DNA of 64,000 nucleotides, from NCBI GenBank assembly GCA_028697725.1, contig JAQVEG010000006.1, positions 28,254 through 92,253 of the forward strand, given 5' to 3'. Source of the DNA: Anaerostipes sp. Its GTDB lineage: Bacteria > Bacillota > Clostridia > Lachnospirales > Lachnospiraceae. Positions 9,268 through 17,220 of the stretch are shown here, piece by piece. Below the pieces are notes generated by a model. It did no database searches. It saw only the letters and a program-made list of their open reading frames with translations, and was not told the origin of the DNA. A program made the translations under genes and the position numbers. Each line of letters starts with the position of its first letter. Positions within the stretch are counted from its first letter, which is position 1.

Positions 9268-9834
9268 CTAGTCTTCTCCTTTTTTGCACCCTTTACAATT
9301 GGCACAACCAGTTCCTCTTGCTGTCTCTGGTTCTTTTAAAATATCTTGATAAATATAATTGTCAACGCCAGTTAGTAAGCACACCGCCTGAGAACTAATT
9401 CCCTCGCCTACGCCTGTAAATCCAAGCCCTTCTTCGGTGGTTGCCTTTACATTCACCTGATTCTTTTCAATCTTAAGTGCTTTTGCTATATTTTCTCTCA
9501 TATCCTCAATATAGCCTGCAAGCTTTGGTCTTTGTGCAATTACAGTACAGTCAATATTCTCAATGATATAGCACTCCTGATCTACAAGTTCTCCAACACG
9601 CTCTAACAATACAAGACTGTCTGCTCCTTTGTATTCAGGATCTGTATCTGGAAAATGCTTCCCAATATCCCCTAATGCTGCAGCTCCTAACAATGCATCA
9701 CAAACTGCATGAAGCAGTACATCCGCATCTGAATGTCCTAACAATCCTTTCTCATATGGAACCTTGACTCCACCTAAAATCAAATCTCTTCCTTCTACTA
9801 ATTTATGCACATCATAGCCCATTCCAACTCGCAT
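9268..9834 (-). CDS. ispF: 2-C-methyl-D-erythritol 2,4-cyclodiphosphate synthase with Cys-rich tail
   Basis: IspF, the fifth step of the MEP isoprenoid pathway, converting CDP-ME-2-phosphate to the cyclic diphosphate. Metal ligands Asp8 and His10 (GYDVH) and His42 ([12 protein letters not shown]) are present, as is the substrate loop [11 protein letters not shown]. The enzyme is normally about 157-160 residues; this one has 188. The extra 25-30 residues end in [13 protein letters not shown], with three Cys in a C-x2-C-x2-C pattern. AAGGAG precedes the ATG. Confidence 0.95.
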   Translation of the reverse strand: MRVGMGYDVHKLVEGRDLILGGVKVPYEKGLLGHSDADVLLHAVCDALLGAAALGDIGKHFPDTDPEYKGADSLVLLERVGELVDQECYIIENIDCTVIAQRPKLAGYIEDMRENIAKALKIEKNQVNVKATTEEGLGFTGVGEGISSQAVCLLTGVDNYIYQDILKEPETARGTGCANCKGCKKGED

Positions 9835-9873
9835 GTTTATGGTCTCCTTTTTTCTTATTTTTTATATACTCTT

Positions 9874-9902
9874 ATTATATTACAATTCCATAAGAAATAC
9901 AA
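9874..9902 (-). promoter_or_regulatory. Likely sigma-A promoter for ispF
   Basis: On the minus strand a TATAAT (9874-9879) lies 17 bases from TTGTAT (9897-9902). The -35 box touches the tail of the aldolase terminator. It reads toward ispF, whose start codon is about 40 bases downstream. Confidence 0.5.
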
Positions 9903-9931
9903 AAAATGCTGCCAGTTATGACAGCATTTCT
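9899..9931 (-). terminator. Rho-independent terminator of the PTS/aldolase operon
   Basis: Stem AAATGCTG (9904-9911) with CAGCATTT (9922-9929), followed on the minus strand by a T run. It lies just after the aldolase stop codon. Confidence 0.8.
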
Positions 9932-9953
9932 AACAATCCCCTTTTCGTGCTTT

Positions 9954-10817
9954 CTACGCTTTCCCTTGAGAGCCAAAAAGTTTTATCTTTTCAATTACTT
10001 TCTCCTTTATTGCCTCTGTTCCATACGACAATAATTTTCTTGGATCAAATCCTTTCCCTTCTAGATCTTTTCCTTCTTCAATATATTCCCTAGTTCCTTC
10101 CGCAAATACAAGCTGACACTCTGTATTTACATTAATTTTTGCAACTCCAAGTGTAATTGCTTTTTGCACCATCTCATCTGGAATTCCTGTCCCACCATGA
10201 AGAACAAGTGGCATATCACCTGTCTGCTTTTGAATCTGATCCAATGTATCAAAGCTTAAGCCTTCCCAGTTTTCTGGATATTTTCCATGAATATTTCCAA
10301 TTCCTGCTGCCAGCATGGTAATTCCCAAGTCAGCTATCTGCTTACATTCAGTTGGGTCGGCACACTCACCTCGCCCAATGACCCCGTCTTCTTCTCCACC
10401 AATGGAACCAACTTCAGCCTCTAATGAAATCCCCTTTTTCTTTGTAATCTCTACAAGTTCTTTTGTTTTCCTAATATTATCTTCTAGTGCCTCATGGGAA
10501 CCATCGTACATAATAGATGAAAAACCTGCGTCAATACACTTTTGGCATGCTTCATATGAGCCATGGTCTAAATGAAGTGCAACTGGTACTGAAATATTCA
10601 ACTCCTCCATCATTCCTTCTACCATATCAACGATTGTCTTATATCCACACATATACTTGGCCGCTCCCTCAGATACCCCTAAAATAACAGGTGCTTTCAT
10701 TTCCTGAGATGCTAATAAAATTGCTTTGATCCACTCTAAATTATTTATGTTAAATTGTCCTACTGCATAATGTTCACTTTTTGCTTTTTTAAGCATTTTT
10801 TCTGCTGATACTAACAT
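9954..10817 (-). CDS. Class II fructose/tagatose-bisphosphate aldolase
   Basis: A 287-residue class II aldolase that splits a ketohexose bisphosphate into two triose phosphates. HLDHGS at 82-87 contains the catalytic Asp84 and the first zinc ligand His85. Later zinc ligands are His in GNIHGKYP (about 178) and His in VLHGGTG (about 208). It is the last gene of the PTS operon, 16 bases after the dehydrogenase. Sequence alone does not separate fructose- from tagatose-bisphosphate use; the operon context suggests it takes the kinase product of this pathway, but it could also be the housekeeping Fba. Confidence 0.9.
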   Translation of the reverse strand: MLVSAEKMLKKAKSEHYAVGQFNINNLEWIKAILLASQEMKAPVILGVSEGAAKYMCGYKTIVDMVEGMMEELNISVPVALHLDHGSYEACQKCIDAGFSSIMYDGSHEALEDNIRKTKELVEITKKKGISLEAEVGSIGGEEDGVIGRGECADPTECKQIADLGITMLAAGIGNIHGKYPENWEGLSFDTLDQIQKQTGDMPLVLHGGTGIPDEMVQKAITLGVAKINVNTECQLVFAEGTREYIEEGKDLEGKGFDPRKLLSYGTEAIKEKVIEKIKLFGSQGKA

Positions 10818-10833
10818 GTTCTTCCTCCATAAA

Positions 10834-12096
10834 TTATTTCATCATTTTTGCTTCTAACAATGCATCTTCTGCTTCCTTACACCATACATTTTGGTTTGCT
10901 TCACAAATATCAGCTAACTTTTTAAACAATGGGTCCGTTTTTCCAAGTTCTTTGAAATCTTCAATTGCTGTCAATTCCATTTCAATATGTGGGTAGATTA
11001 ATTTTTTTCCTCCAGGTATATTTGGCAGATTTACAATCGTCTCTGGTGCCGCATTAATTCCTCCAATATGTGTAATCATATAAGATGGATTAATTTTATT
11101 TTCAAATGATAATTTTAATGACTCTAACATATCCCCAGTAGAACCTCCAGAAGTTCCACAGATATGAGTTCCCTCATAATGCACATTGTAAAAATTAAAT
11201 GGAACTTTAAATCCATTATCAGTTGGTCCTGCAAAGAAATTTAGACATCCATCATTTCCAAGAAGGTCATCTCCCATTTCAATCAATTGATTTACCGCTG
11301 CAAAGACAAATACTTCATCAAATCCTTTTCCGTCTGTTAATTTCTTTATTTCACTTTTAGGATTTTCATAATTTGAAGGATTTAGGTATATTAATTCTTT
11401 TCCCACTTTTGCTGCATCTTCTGGCGTGATAAGACTCTTGGCTCTTTGAAGCCTATCTTCATCAATATCGGCAACTACAATTCTCTTTGATTTATATGGT
11501 CCATTCACTGCGTAATCAATGGCACCCATTCCCATTGGTCCTGCACATCCTAATAATGCAAGGTTTCCATTTTCTTTTAACCCCATCTTGTGTTCATACA
11601 CATAAGGAGTTGTGTGATAAGTTGCATGAAATGCCCCAATAATACATGACATTGGCTCAGCTAAAGATGCATTTGCAAAATAATCCCCCTCATATGGTAA
11701 AACACACCCAAGATCGATGGATACTTTTGGAATGATGCAGTAAGTTGCATTTCCTCCATAGTATTCATAGCTGTATCCTGCAGAATAACCACTTTCAAGC
11801 CCCATTGCTGGCTGAAGAACAAACTTCTCACCTTCTGAGAATTGATTTTTCAACTTTTCTCCTACTTGGACAATATACCCTGCAAATTCATGTCCTGTAA
11901 TCGTTGGATGATCAGCACTTACGTCATCTGGAACTCTTTTATGGTCCCCTCCTCTGATTGCAGCCTTATAAGTTGATAGACACACACTATTTGAAATAAC
12001 TTTGACTAATAATTCCTCTTCCCCAATTTCAGGAAGCTCATACTCTTTTACAAATACATTTTTCTTTCCTGCTAATACTGCCGCCTTTGTCTGCAT
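10834..12096 (-). CDS. Zinc-dependent SorE/YggP-like sugar-phosphate dehydrogenase
   Basis: A 420-residue medium-chain dehydrogenase. The canonical ligand positions are filled: Cys in VCLST near 39, His and Glu in GHEF near 69, and Glu in LAEPMSC. The nucleotide loop is LGCAGPMGMG near 191-200. Length and pattern match L-sorbose-1-phosphate reductase (SorE) and E. coli YggP, enzymes acting between a hexitol phosphate and a ketose phosphate. In this operon it would oxidise the phosphorylated product of the mannitol-type PTS. It lies between the PTS permease (11-base gap) and the aldolase. The paralogue at 1-892 lacks two of the ligands seen here. Confidence 0.88.
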   Translation of the reverse strand: MQTKAAVLAGKKNVFVKEYELPEIGEEELLVKVISNSVCLSTYKAAIRGGDHKRVPDDVSADHPTITGHEFAGYIVQVGEKLKNQFSEGEKFVLQPAMGLESGYSAGYSYEYYGGNATYCIIPKVSIDLGCVLPYEGDYFANASLAEPMSCIIGAFHATYHTTPYVYEHKMGLKENGNLALLGCAGPMGMGAIDYAVNGPYKSKRIVVADIDEDRLQRAKSLITPEDAAKVGKELIYLNPSNYENPKSEIKKLTDGKGFDEVFVFAAVNQLIEMGDDLLGNDGCLNFFAGPTDNGFKVPFNFYNVHYEGTHICGTSGGSTGDMLESLKLSFENKINPSYMITHIGGINAAPETIVNLPNIPGGKKLIYPHIEMELTAIEDFKELGKTDPLFKKLADICEANQNVWCKEAEDALLEAKMMK

Positions 12097-12107
12097 AATT
12101 TTTCTCC

Positions 12108-13511
12108 TTACTTTTGATTCTTTACTAGTTCTTCGAATAATTCTTCGATATTTGGATCTTTCAAGAAATTCTTAATGGTTACAATCTGAATTCCTGGTTT
12201 TGCTGTTTTTGCCCGATCAAATAAGTTCTCATGTACCACCATAATATCTGTATCTGCTGGAACTTTTTCAATGGCATAATTCTCAACGGTAATGTCCAGT
12301 CCTTCCTTTTGTATTCGTTTTCTAAAATTAGATGCTCCCATGGCACTGCTTCCAAGACCTGCATCACATGCAAATACAACAGATTTCACTTCTTTTATTG
12401 CAGTTTTTTCAGCCCCTTCTAAGATGTCTTTTCCTTCTTGTTTCATAGCTTTTGAACTTTCCATTGCCTCTTCTAGCTGCTCATCATCTGTTGCCTTTGA
12501 TGTTTTTAGTAAGAATGAATTTACAAGGAAACTAACTCCCGTTGCAACTAACACTCCTGCAATCACTCCAACAAAATTTCCTTTTGGTGTCAATGCAAGA
12601 TAAGAGAAAATAGATCCTGGACTTGGTCCTGCAACTAACCCTGCATTAAACAATGAAAATGTAACGATTCCTGATGCTGAACCTGCAATCATTCCCAAAA
12701 TAGTAATTGGCTTCATTAGTACATAAGGGAAATAAATCTCATGAATTCCACCTAGGAAATGGATAATAATTGCACCAGGTGCAGTTCTCTTTGCCTGACC
12801 TTTTCCAAAAAAGGAATATGCTAATAATAATCCTAATCCAGCTCCTGGATTTGATGCAAGCATAAAATAAACTGATTTCCCTGCACTTAATGCCTGCTGC
12901 ATTCCTAATGGATAATAAATTCCCTGATCAATTACGTTATTTAAAAATAATACTTTTGCTGGTTCATTTAAAACTGCTACCAATGGCAATGCTCCTGTTT
13001 TAACAATGGCCTGAATCACTACAGTTAAAAAGTGATTTGCCTGTAGAATTGCTGGACCAATAAATGAATAAGAACACAAACATAAAAGCAATCCAATAAT
13101 TCCTAATGAAAAATTACTTATAATCATCTCAAACCCAGTTGGAACTTTATCATCAATAAACCCATCAAACTTTTTAATTACCCATGCACTTAATGGTCCC
13201 ATGACCATTGCTCCTAAGAACATAGGAATTTCTGCTCCAATAATAAGTCCAATAGTACCAATAGCTCCTGCCACTCCACCACGATCTCCATGGACTAGCT
13301 TTCCACCCATAAAGGCGATTAATAACGGCAGCATATAGGTTGACATTGGTCCTACTAGCTGGCTAAAATTCTTATTTGGCATCCACCCTGTATCAATAAA
13401 TAATGCTGTAATAAATCCCCATGCAATAAATGCACCCATATTAGGGATTACCATTGCTGTTAAAAAACCTCCAAACGCCTGCATTCTGGCGCGAAAACTC
13501 TTCTTCTCCAT
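12108..13511 (-). CDS. PTS mannitol-type permease, fused IIC-IIB
   Basis: A 467-residue membrane permease. The IIC part (1-340) carries NEPAKVLFLNN (183-192) and GGIHEIYFPYVLMKP (254-268), signatures shared with MtlA and CmtA, and at least eight hydrophobic segments. A charged linker (341-375) leads to a IIB domain whose phospho-cysteine is Cys382 (FACDAGLGSSAMGA). No IIA domain is attached; it is the separate gene at 14261. Together they would take up and phosphorylate a hexitol. Neighbours resemble E. coli cmtBA-yggP rather than mtlAD, and no MtlD is present, so mannitol itself is not assured. Confidence 0.92.
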   Translation of the reverse strand: MEKKSFRARMQAFGGFLTAMVIPNMGAFIAWGFITALFIDTGWMPNKNFSQLVGPMSTYMLPLLIAFMGGKLVHGDRGGVAGAIGTIGLIIGAEIPMFLGAMVMGPLSAWVIKKFDGFIDDKVPTGFEMIISNFSLGIIGLLLCLCSYSFIGPAILQANHFLTVVIQAIVKTGALPLVAVLNEPAKVLFLNNVIDQGIYYPLGMQQALSAGKSVYFMLASNPGAGLGLLLAYSFFGKGQAKRTAPGAIIIHFLGGIHEIYFPYVLMKPITILGMIAGSASGIVTFSLFNAGLVAGPSPGSIFSYLALTPKGNFVGVIAGVLVATGVSFLVNSFLLKTSKATDDEQLEEAMESSKAMKQEGKDILEGAEKTAIKEVKSVVFACDAGLGSSAMGASNFRKRIQKEGLDITVENYAIEKVPADTDIMVVHENLFDRAKTAKPGIQIVTIKNFLKDPNIEELFEELVKNQK

Positions 13512-13523
13512 ACTAAAATCCTC

Positions 13524-14264
13524 CTATTTGTAGTCATTATCTTCTGTCATAAATAATTCTAAATCTGCTGGTAAAGAATGAGAAAGTGCACGTTTCACAT
13601 TCAAACAATCACTTGTTTCATAAAACTTTACTGCTTCCTGCCTAGAAAGTCCGCCTTGTATCTTTCGTTGAATCAAACGATCTTTCAGTACATGTTCTTC
13701 TCCTCGAATGAAAATAGAATAATCACATACTTTTTTTAAATCTTTCCATTTTCCTTCATTAAGAAGCAGCCAGTTACCTTCAATTAAAACAATCTCTCCA
13801 GTCACATTCTCTGCGTCTTCCATGACATCATGAATATTCCTGTCATATACTGGCCATGTAACATCTTCGTTTTTCATCGCTGCAAGTTTCACTGTTAATT
13901 TATCTATATCAAAGGTTTCCGGACAACCTTTAACATCTTTCATAGGGACTTCTTTTCCATTAACTACTGCCGTATGCTCTGCAATATAATCAGCATGATA
14001 ATGAAAGCCGTCTAATCCAATGGCTTGTATTTGAGTCACTCCATCTATTTGTGTTGATAGATATTCTAAAAACTTACTTAATGTGGTTTTCCCAACAGCT
14101 GGTGCTGCCGCTATAAACACAATAATTCTATTCTTCTTTTTTCTTTGAATTTCTGATAGGGTATTTAAAAGTGGCAAAAATATAGTTTCAATTGCTTCCT
14201 TGCTGTACTCACATTCAATTTCAAATCCATTTACATCAAATTTATACTTTTTCCATTCTTTCAT
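13524..14264 (-). CDS. YggC-like P-loop sugar kinase (uridine kinase / PRK fold)
   Basis: A 246-residue P-loop kinase. The nucleotide loop is AAAPAVGKTT at 52-61, followed by GLDGFHYH (83-90), whose Asp85 is the likely base, as in uridine kinase, phosphoribulokinase and pantothenate kinase relatives. The strand IVLIEGNWLLL near 160 is typical of the YggC group. It overlaps the IIA gene by 4 bases (ATGA) and precedes the permease. In E. coli yggC lies beside cmtA, cmtB and yggP, so the same gene set occurs here. A role in phosphorylating a ketose phosphate ahead of the aldolase is inferred. Confidence 0.8.
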   Translation of the reverse strand: MKEWKKYKFDVNGFEIECEYSKEAIETIFLPLLNTLSEIQRKKKNRIIVFIAAAPAVGKTTLSKFLEYLSTQIDGVTQIQAIGLDGFHYHADYIAEHTAVVNGKEVPMKDVKGCPETFDIDKLTVKLAAMKNEDVTWPVYDRNIHDVMEDAENVTGEIVLIEGNWLLLNEGKWKDLKKVCDYSIFIRGEEHVLKDRLIQRKIQGGLSRQEAVKFYETSDCLNVKRALSHSLPADLELFMTEDNDYK

Positions 14265-14689
14265 TTTAAAATCTCCAATATTTCTTCTATGGTTTCGCTG
14301 TGAAATAATTGTTCCATTTTATCATCATCCATAACAATGTCCGTAAGTTCAGACAATGCTGCCAAATGTGCATTGGAATCATTCGCTGCCAACGATAAAA
14401 TCAATTGCACTTCCATATCATCTGGAAAGACAACTGGTTCATTTAATTTTAGAAAAGACATCCCTGTCTGTAATGCCCCACACTCAGGACGGGCATGTGG
14501 CATTGCAAATCCTGGAACTATAACAATATAAGGACCATTTTTCTTCACATTTGAAATCATGGCGTCCACATATCCTTCTGTAATCCAATTCTTTTTTAAC
14601 AATGGTTCTGCTGAAATTTGAATTGCTTCTTCCCAGCTTTGCACTTTATCTTTGATTATAATATTTCCCTTGATTGTATCTAATAACAT
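14261..14689 (-). CDS. PTS mannitol/fructose-type IIA component
   Basis: A 142-residue cytoplasmic IIA. The phosphorylated histidine is His65 in FAMPHARPE, the standard signature of fructose/mannitol IIA proteins. It would pass phosphate from HPr to the IIB domain of the permease two genes downstream. It starts 18 bases after the activator gene and overlaps the kinase gene by 4 bases. Confidence 0.92.
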   Translation of the reverse strand: MLLDTIKGNIIIKDKVQSWEEAIQISAEPLLKKNWITEGYVDAMISNVKKNGPYIVIVPGFAMPHARPECGALQTGMSFLKLNEPVVFPDDMEVQLILSLAANDSNAHLAALSELTDIVMDDDKMEQLFHSETIEEILEILK

Positions 14690-14707
14690 TGGTTTCCTCC
14701 TTAAATA

Positions 14708-16702
14708 CTAATTGTTTACCTTTCCATAAGCGTCAATTAAAAATTGATTAAAATAACTCTCCAGAGTCTCTTTCATTATCTCAAATACACCTTCGTCTCC
14801 CTTTTGAATCTTCTCCAAAAATTCATCATCATCAAACATTTTCCGGCTGATACTTGAAACCGCCAGCTTATCTCTCATATCATGTGCTGAAATCAGCATT
14901 ACAATAATCGCCTTTACATTCTTAAAATACGGATTTCTAAAACAGCCTTCTTCTGGAAGCACTACAATAAATTTAGAACTTTCTACTGCTGTTGTTTTTG
15001 TATGTAAAAATGCAATTTCATACTCTTCAATTACTTGTGTGGACAGTGCTTCTCTCTCAAGAATTCCCTGTTCAATTTTCTCAGCCTCTTTCTGGTTTTC
15101 TGAACATATCTGTCCAATTTGAAAGACTGCCTCATGAAATGTAATGTTTGGATCTACACGATAAAATCCAAAATTCTTTATAATAGAATTAATCTCATTG
15201 GTAATTAATGTTGCTTCTTGAACATTTGTATTATGCTTCACTGCCTTTTTTTCCTGATACTCATATTTTTCTATCATATGCTCAATTCGCTCTAAGTCAT
15301 CTTCTGTCAATAATAAATTTACCAGAACTTGTTCTTGCACTGATTGAATTGGATATGTGGATACGATAAAGTCTAAATCACTAAACTTCCTAGAACTCAA
15401 TCGGTCTCCTGCAATTGATTCCACTTTCACACGTTCTTCAAAATGGTGATATATTTCGGAAGAAAGAAGACTGGAAATACCAATTCCACTGCTGCACACA
15501 ACCCCAATGTAAACAGTTCTTCTTAGTCTATGCCTTTGTTCTATTCTTAACATTGCACCTCCAAAATGCATTGCCAAAAATGCGATTTCATCCTCTGGCA
15601 TATGAATATTTAACTTCTTTTCCAATACTCTTGATGCCTGAGTCGCTCTCTCATAAGCATCCTTATATGTACTCTTAATCTGTTCCAACATAGGATTTTT
15701 AATTGGAATCCCATGGGATAATCTTGTTATGGTTGGCTCTAAATGTGCAATAAGCCCTTCTACAAATTCGTCATCTGATTTTAATTCAAAGGACAGTTCT
15801 GTACTAAAGCTATTTGCCATTTCATAAACCATCTCTTTCATTGGTATTAATTGATCTTCAACCTGAACGCTCTCTCCATCTCTTTGAACATGTTGAAGCT
15901 TACATCCCTTTAAAAAGAAGGTATAGTTCACTCGTTCCATTTTTGAGATATGAAGTTCAAATATTCTGCCAAGTTCCTCCGCTAATAAATCAATCTGTTC
16001 CTCAATTTTTGCTTCTTTTTCTTTTTTATATATTCCCTTCCCCTGAAATATCCTTTGAATGGATATGGTGAGATATAAAATAAAATTCTTATATGACTCA
16101 TTTGTTAAATTGCTAATCTTTCCACTCTTTTGCTGGTCAACAACTCTTTTTATCTTTTCTCTAATCTCTGGTTTAATAAAAGAATCATCTTGATATTTTG
16201 TAATATATGCAACCATCACTCTTCGATAATCTGCCTCTTCATATGAAAGTCCAATTCCAAATCCACTTTTTCTTTGAATCTTAATTCTATACTTTTGAAA
16301 CCACTGTTCTAATTGCTCTAAATCATGGCTTACTGTTGGCTCACTTACCTGAAGCATATCTGAAAAGTAAAACAACTTTTGTAGTTCATCTTCCTTTAAT
16401 AATGCCGAAATTAAAAGCTGATGTCTCTTCTCTTTGTTCCTTGGATCAAAATCATCACTTTTCTTTAAAAGCTCTACAAATGATTCTTTCTCCTTTGTAT
16501 CCCCCACAATTTCTAGTCCTCGTTTTGTTTTTCTTTTTAAAGTCAGATTAAATTTCATCAAGTCTCGTTCAAGGTCATCTAGTTCTCTGTAAATGGTCCT
16601 TTTACTAATATTTAATTTTTCTGCCAATTCACTTGTCTTAATTGGTTCTTTTGCCTTCAGCAACAAGAATAGTATCTGAACACTTCTTGGACTAAATTCC
16701 AT
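14708..16702 (-). CDS. PRD-containing transcriptional activator (MtlR/BglG-type) with IIB and IIA domains
   Basis: A 664-residue regulator. Residues 1-60 form a winged HTH (IKTSELAEKLNISKRTIYRE), followed by a second helical DNA-binding region to about 180. PRD1 covers about 190-290 and PRD2 about 300-405, the latter with conserved histidines in LSHGIP and MHFGG. A gat-like IIB domain follows with a Cys in VVCSSGIG, and a C-terminal IIA-like domain ends the protein with a His in AFLHTKTT. Such proteins switch by phosphorylation from HPr and the cognate PTS. The ATG at 16702 is chosen because AAGGAGG lies 8 bases upstream; a GTG at 16711 overlaps that spacing. It heads the PTS operon and probably activates it. 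Confidence 0.92.
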   Translation of the reverse strand: MEFSPRSVQILFLLLKAKEPIKTSELAEKLNISKRTIYRELDDLERDLMKFNLTLKRKTKRGLEIVGDTKEKESFVELLKKSDDFDPRNKEKRHQLLISALLKEDELQKLFYFSDMLQVSEPTVSHDLEQLEQWFQKYRIKIQRKSGFGIGLSYEEADYRRVMVAYITKYQDDSFIKPEIREKIKRVVDQQKSGKISNLTNESYKNFILYLTISIQRIFQGKGIYKKEKEAKIEEQIDLLAEELGRIFELHISKMERVNYTFFLKGCKLQHVQRDGESVQVEDQLIPMKEMVYEMANSFSTELSFELKSDDEFVEGLIAHLEPTITRLSHGIPIKNPMLEQIKSTYKDAYERATQASRVLEKKLNIHMPEDEIAFLAMHFGGAMLRIEQRHRLRRTVYIGVVCSSGIGISSLLSSEIYHHFEERVKVESIAGDRLSSRKFSDLDFIVSTYPIQSVQEQVLVNLLLTEDDLERIEHMIEKYEYQEKKAVKHNTNVQEATLITNEINSIIKNFGFYRVDPNITFHEAVFQIGQICSENQKEAEKIEQGILEREALSTQVIEEYEIAFLHTKTTAVESSKFIVVLPEEGCFRNPYFKNVKAIIVMLISAHDMRDKLAVSSISRKMFDDDEFLEKIQKGDEGVFEIMKETLESYFNQFLIDAYGKVNN

Positions 16703-16728
16703 GATTGACACCTCCTTAACTTATGTTT

Positions 16729-16758
16729 ATTATACGTCAGCATATAATGGAAACTCAA
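16729..16758 (-). promoter_or_regulatory. Likely promoter of the PTS operon
   Basis: Minus strand TTGAGT (16753-16758) and TATAAT (16729-16734), 18 bases apart, just upstream of the activator's ribosome site. Confidence 0.55.
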
Positions 16759-16861
16759 GACAATGAGATTTAATTTTGTCCATAAAAAAAAGTGACAACT
16801 CTTCGTTATCACTTTCTTTTGACATCATTTATCTCTGACACTTTTTAAATTTAAAAACAAG

Positions 16862-16898
16862 AAAAAACCTTGTAAATATAATATCTACAAGGTTTTCT
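16862..16898 (-). terminator. Terminator of the tRNA pair
   Basis: Arms AAAACCTTGTA (16864-16874) and its complement (16886-16896), followed on the minus strand by six T. It lies directly after the tRNA-Met gene. Confidence 0.85.
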
Positions 16899-16904
16899 TT
16901 CAAG

Positions 16905-16978
16905 TAGCGATGAGCAGATTCGAACTGCTGACACTACGGGTATGAACCGTATGCTCTAGCCAACTGAGCTACATCGCC
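16905..16978 (-). tRNA. tRNA-Met (CAT)
   Basis: A 74-base cloverleaf read from the minus strand. Acceptor arms are GGCGATG and CATCGCT, the D arm has AGCTCAGTTGGCTAGAGC, the anticodon loop is TTCATAC and the T arm carries GTTCGAATC. The first acceptor pair and D arm fit an elongator tRNA-Met. The CCA end is not encoded. Confidence 0.93.
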
Positions 16979-17010
16979 ATATGTAATTATTCAGATGAAA
17001 ATCATCCGAG

Positions 17011-17083
17011 TGGGACCAACAGGGCTCGAACCTGTGACCCCCTGCTTGTAAGGCAGGTGCTCTCCCAGCTGAGCTATGATCCC
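17011..17083 (-). tRNA. tRNA-Val (TAC)
   Basis: A 73-base cloverleaf on the minus strand. Acceptor arms are GGGATCA and TGGTCCC, the anticodon stem is CCTGC/GCAGG with loop CTTACAA (anticodon TAC), and the T arm has GGTTCGAGCC. It is 32 bases upstream of tRNA-Met and shares its promoter. The CCA end is not encoded. Confidence 0.94.
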
Positions 17084-17120
17084 ATGGTTGTTGTCTGTCT
17101 TATTCGCGACAACATAGACA

Positions 17121-17149
17121 ATTATATTATTTTGAGCATCAAAAGTCAA
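17121..17149 (-). promoter_or_regulatory. Strong sigma-A promoter of the tRNA pair
   Basis: Minus strand TTGACT (17144-17149), a 17-base spacer, and TATAAT (17121-17126), about 38 bases before the tRNA-Val 5' end. Confidence 0.85.
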
Positions 17150-17186
17150 GCACATTTTTTATTTTTTTGAAATTTTTTTTGACATT

Positions 17187-17216
17187 AAAAAAACCGCATA
17201 AATATGCGGTTTTTCA
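17187..17216 (-). terminator. Rho-independent terminator after the C39-like peptidase
   Basis: Perfect 12-base arms at 17189-17200 (AAAAACCGCATA) and 17203-17214, followed by T on the minus strand. It lies 5 bases beyond the peptidase stop codon. Confidence 0.88.
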
Positions 17217-17220
17217 TAGT

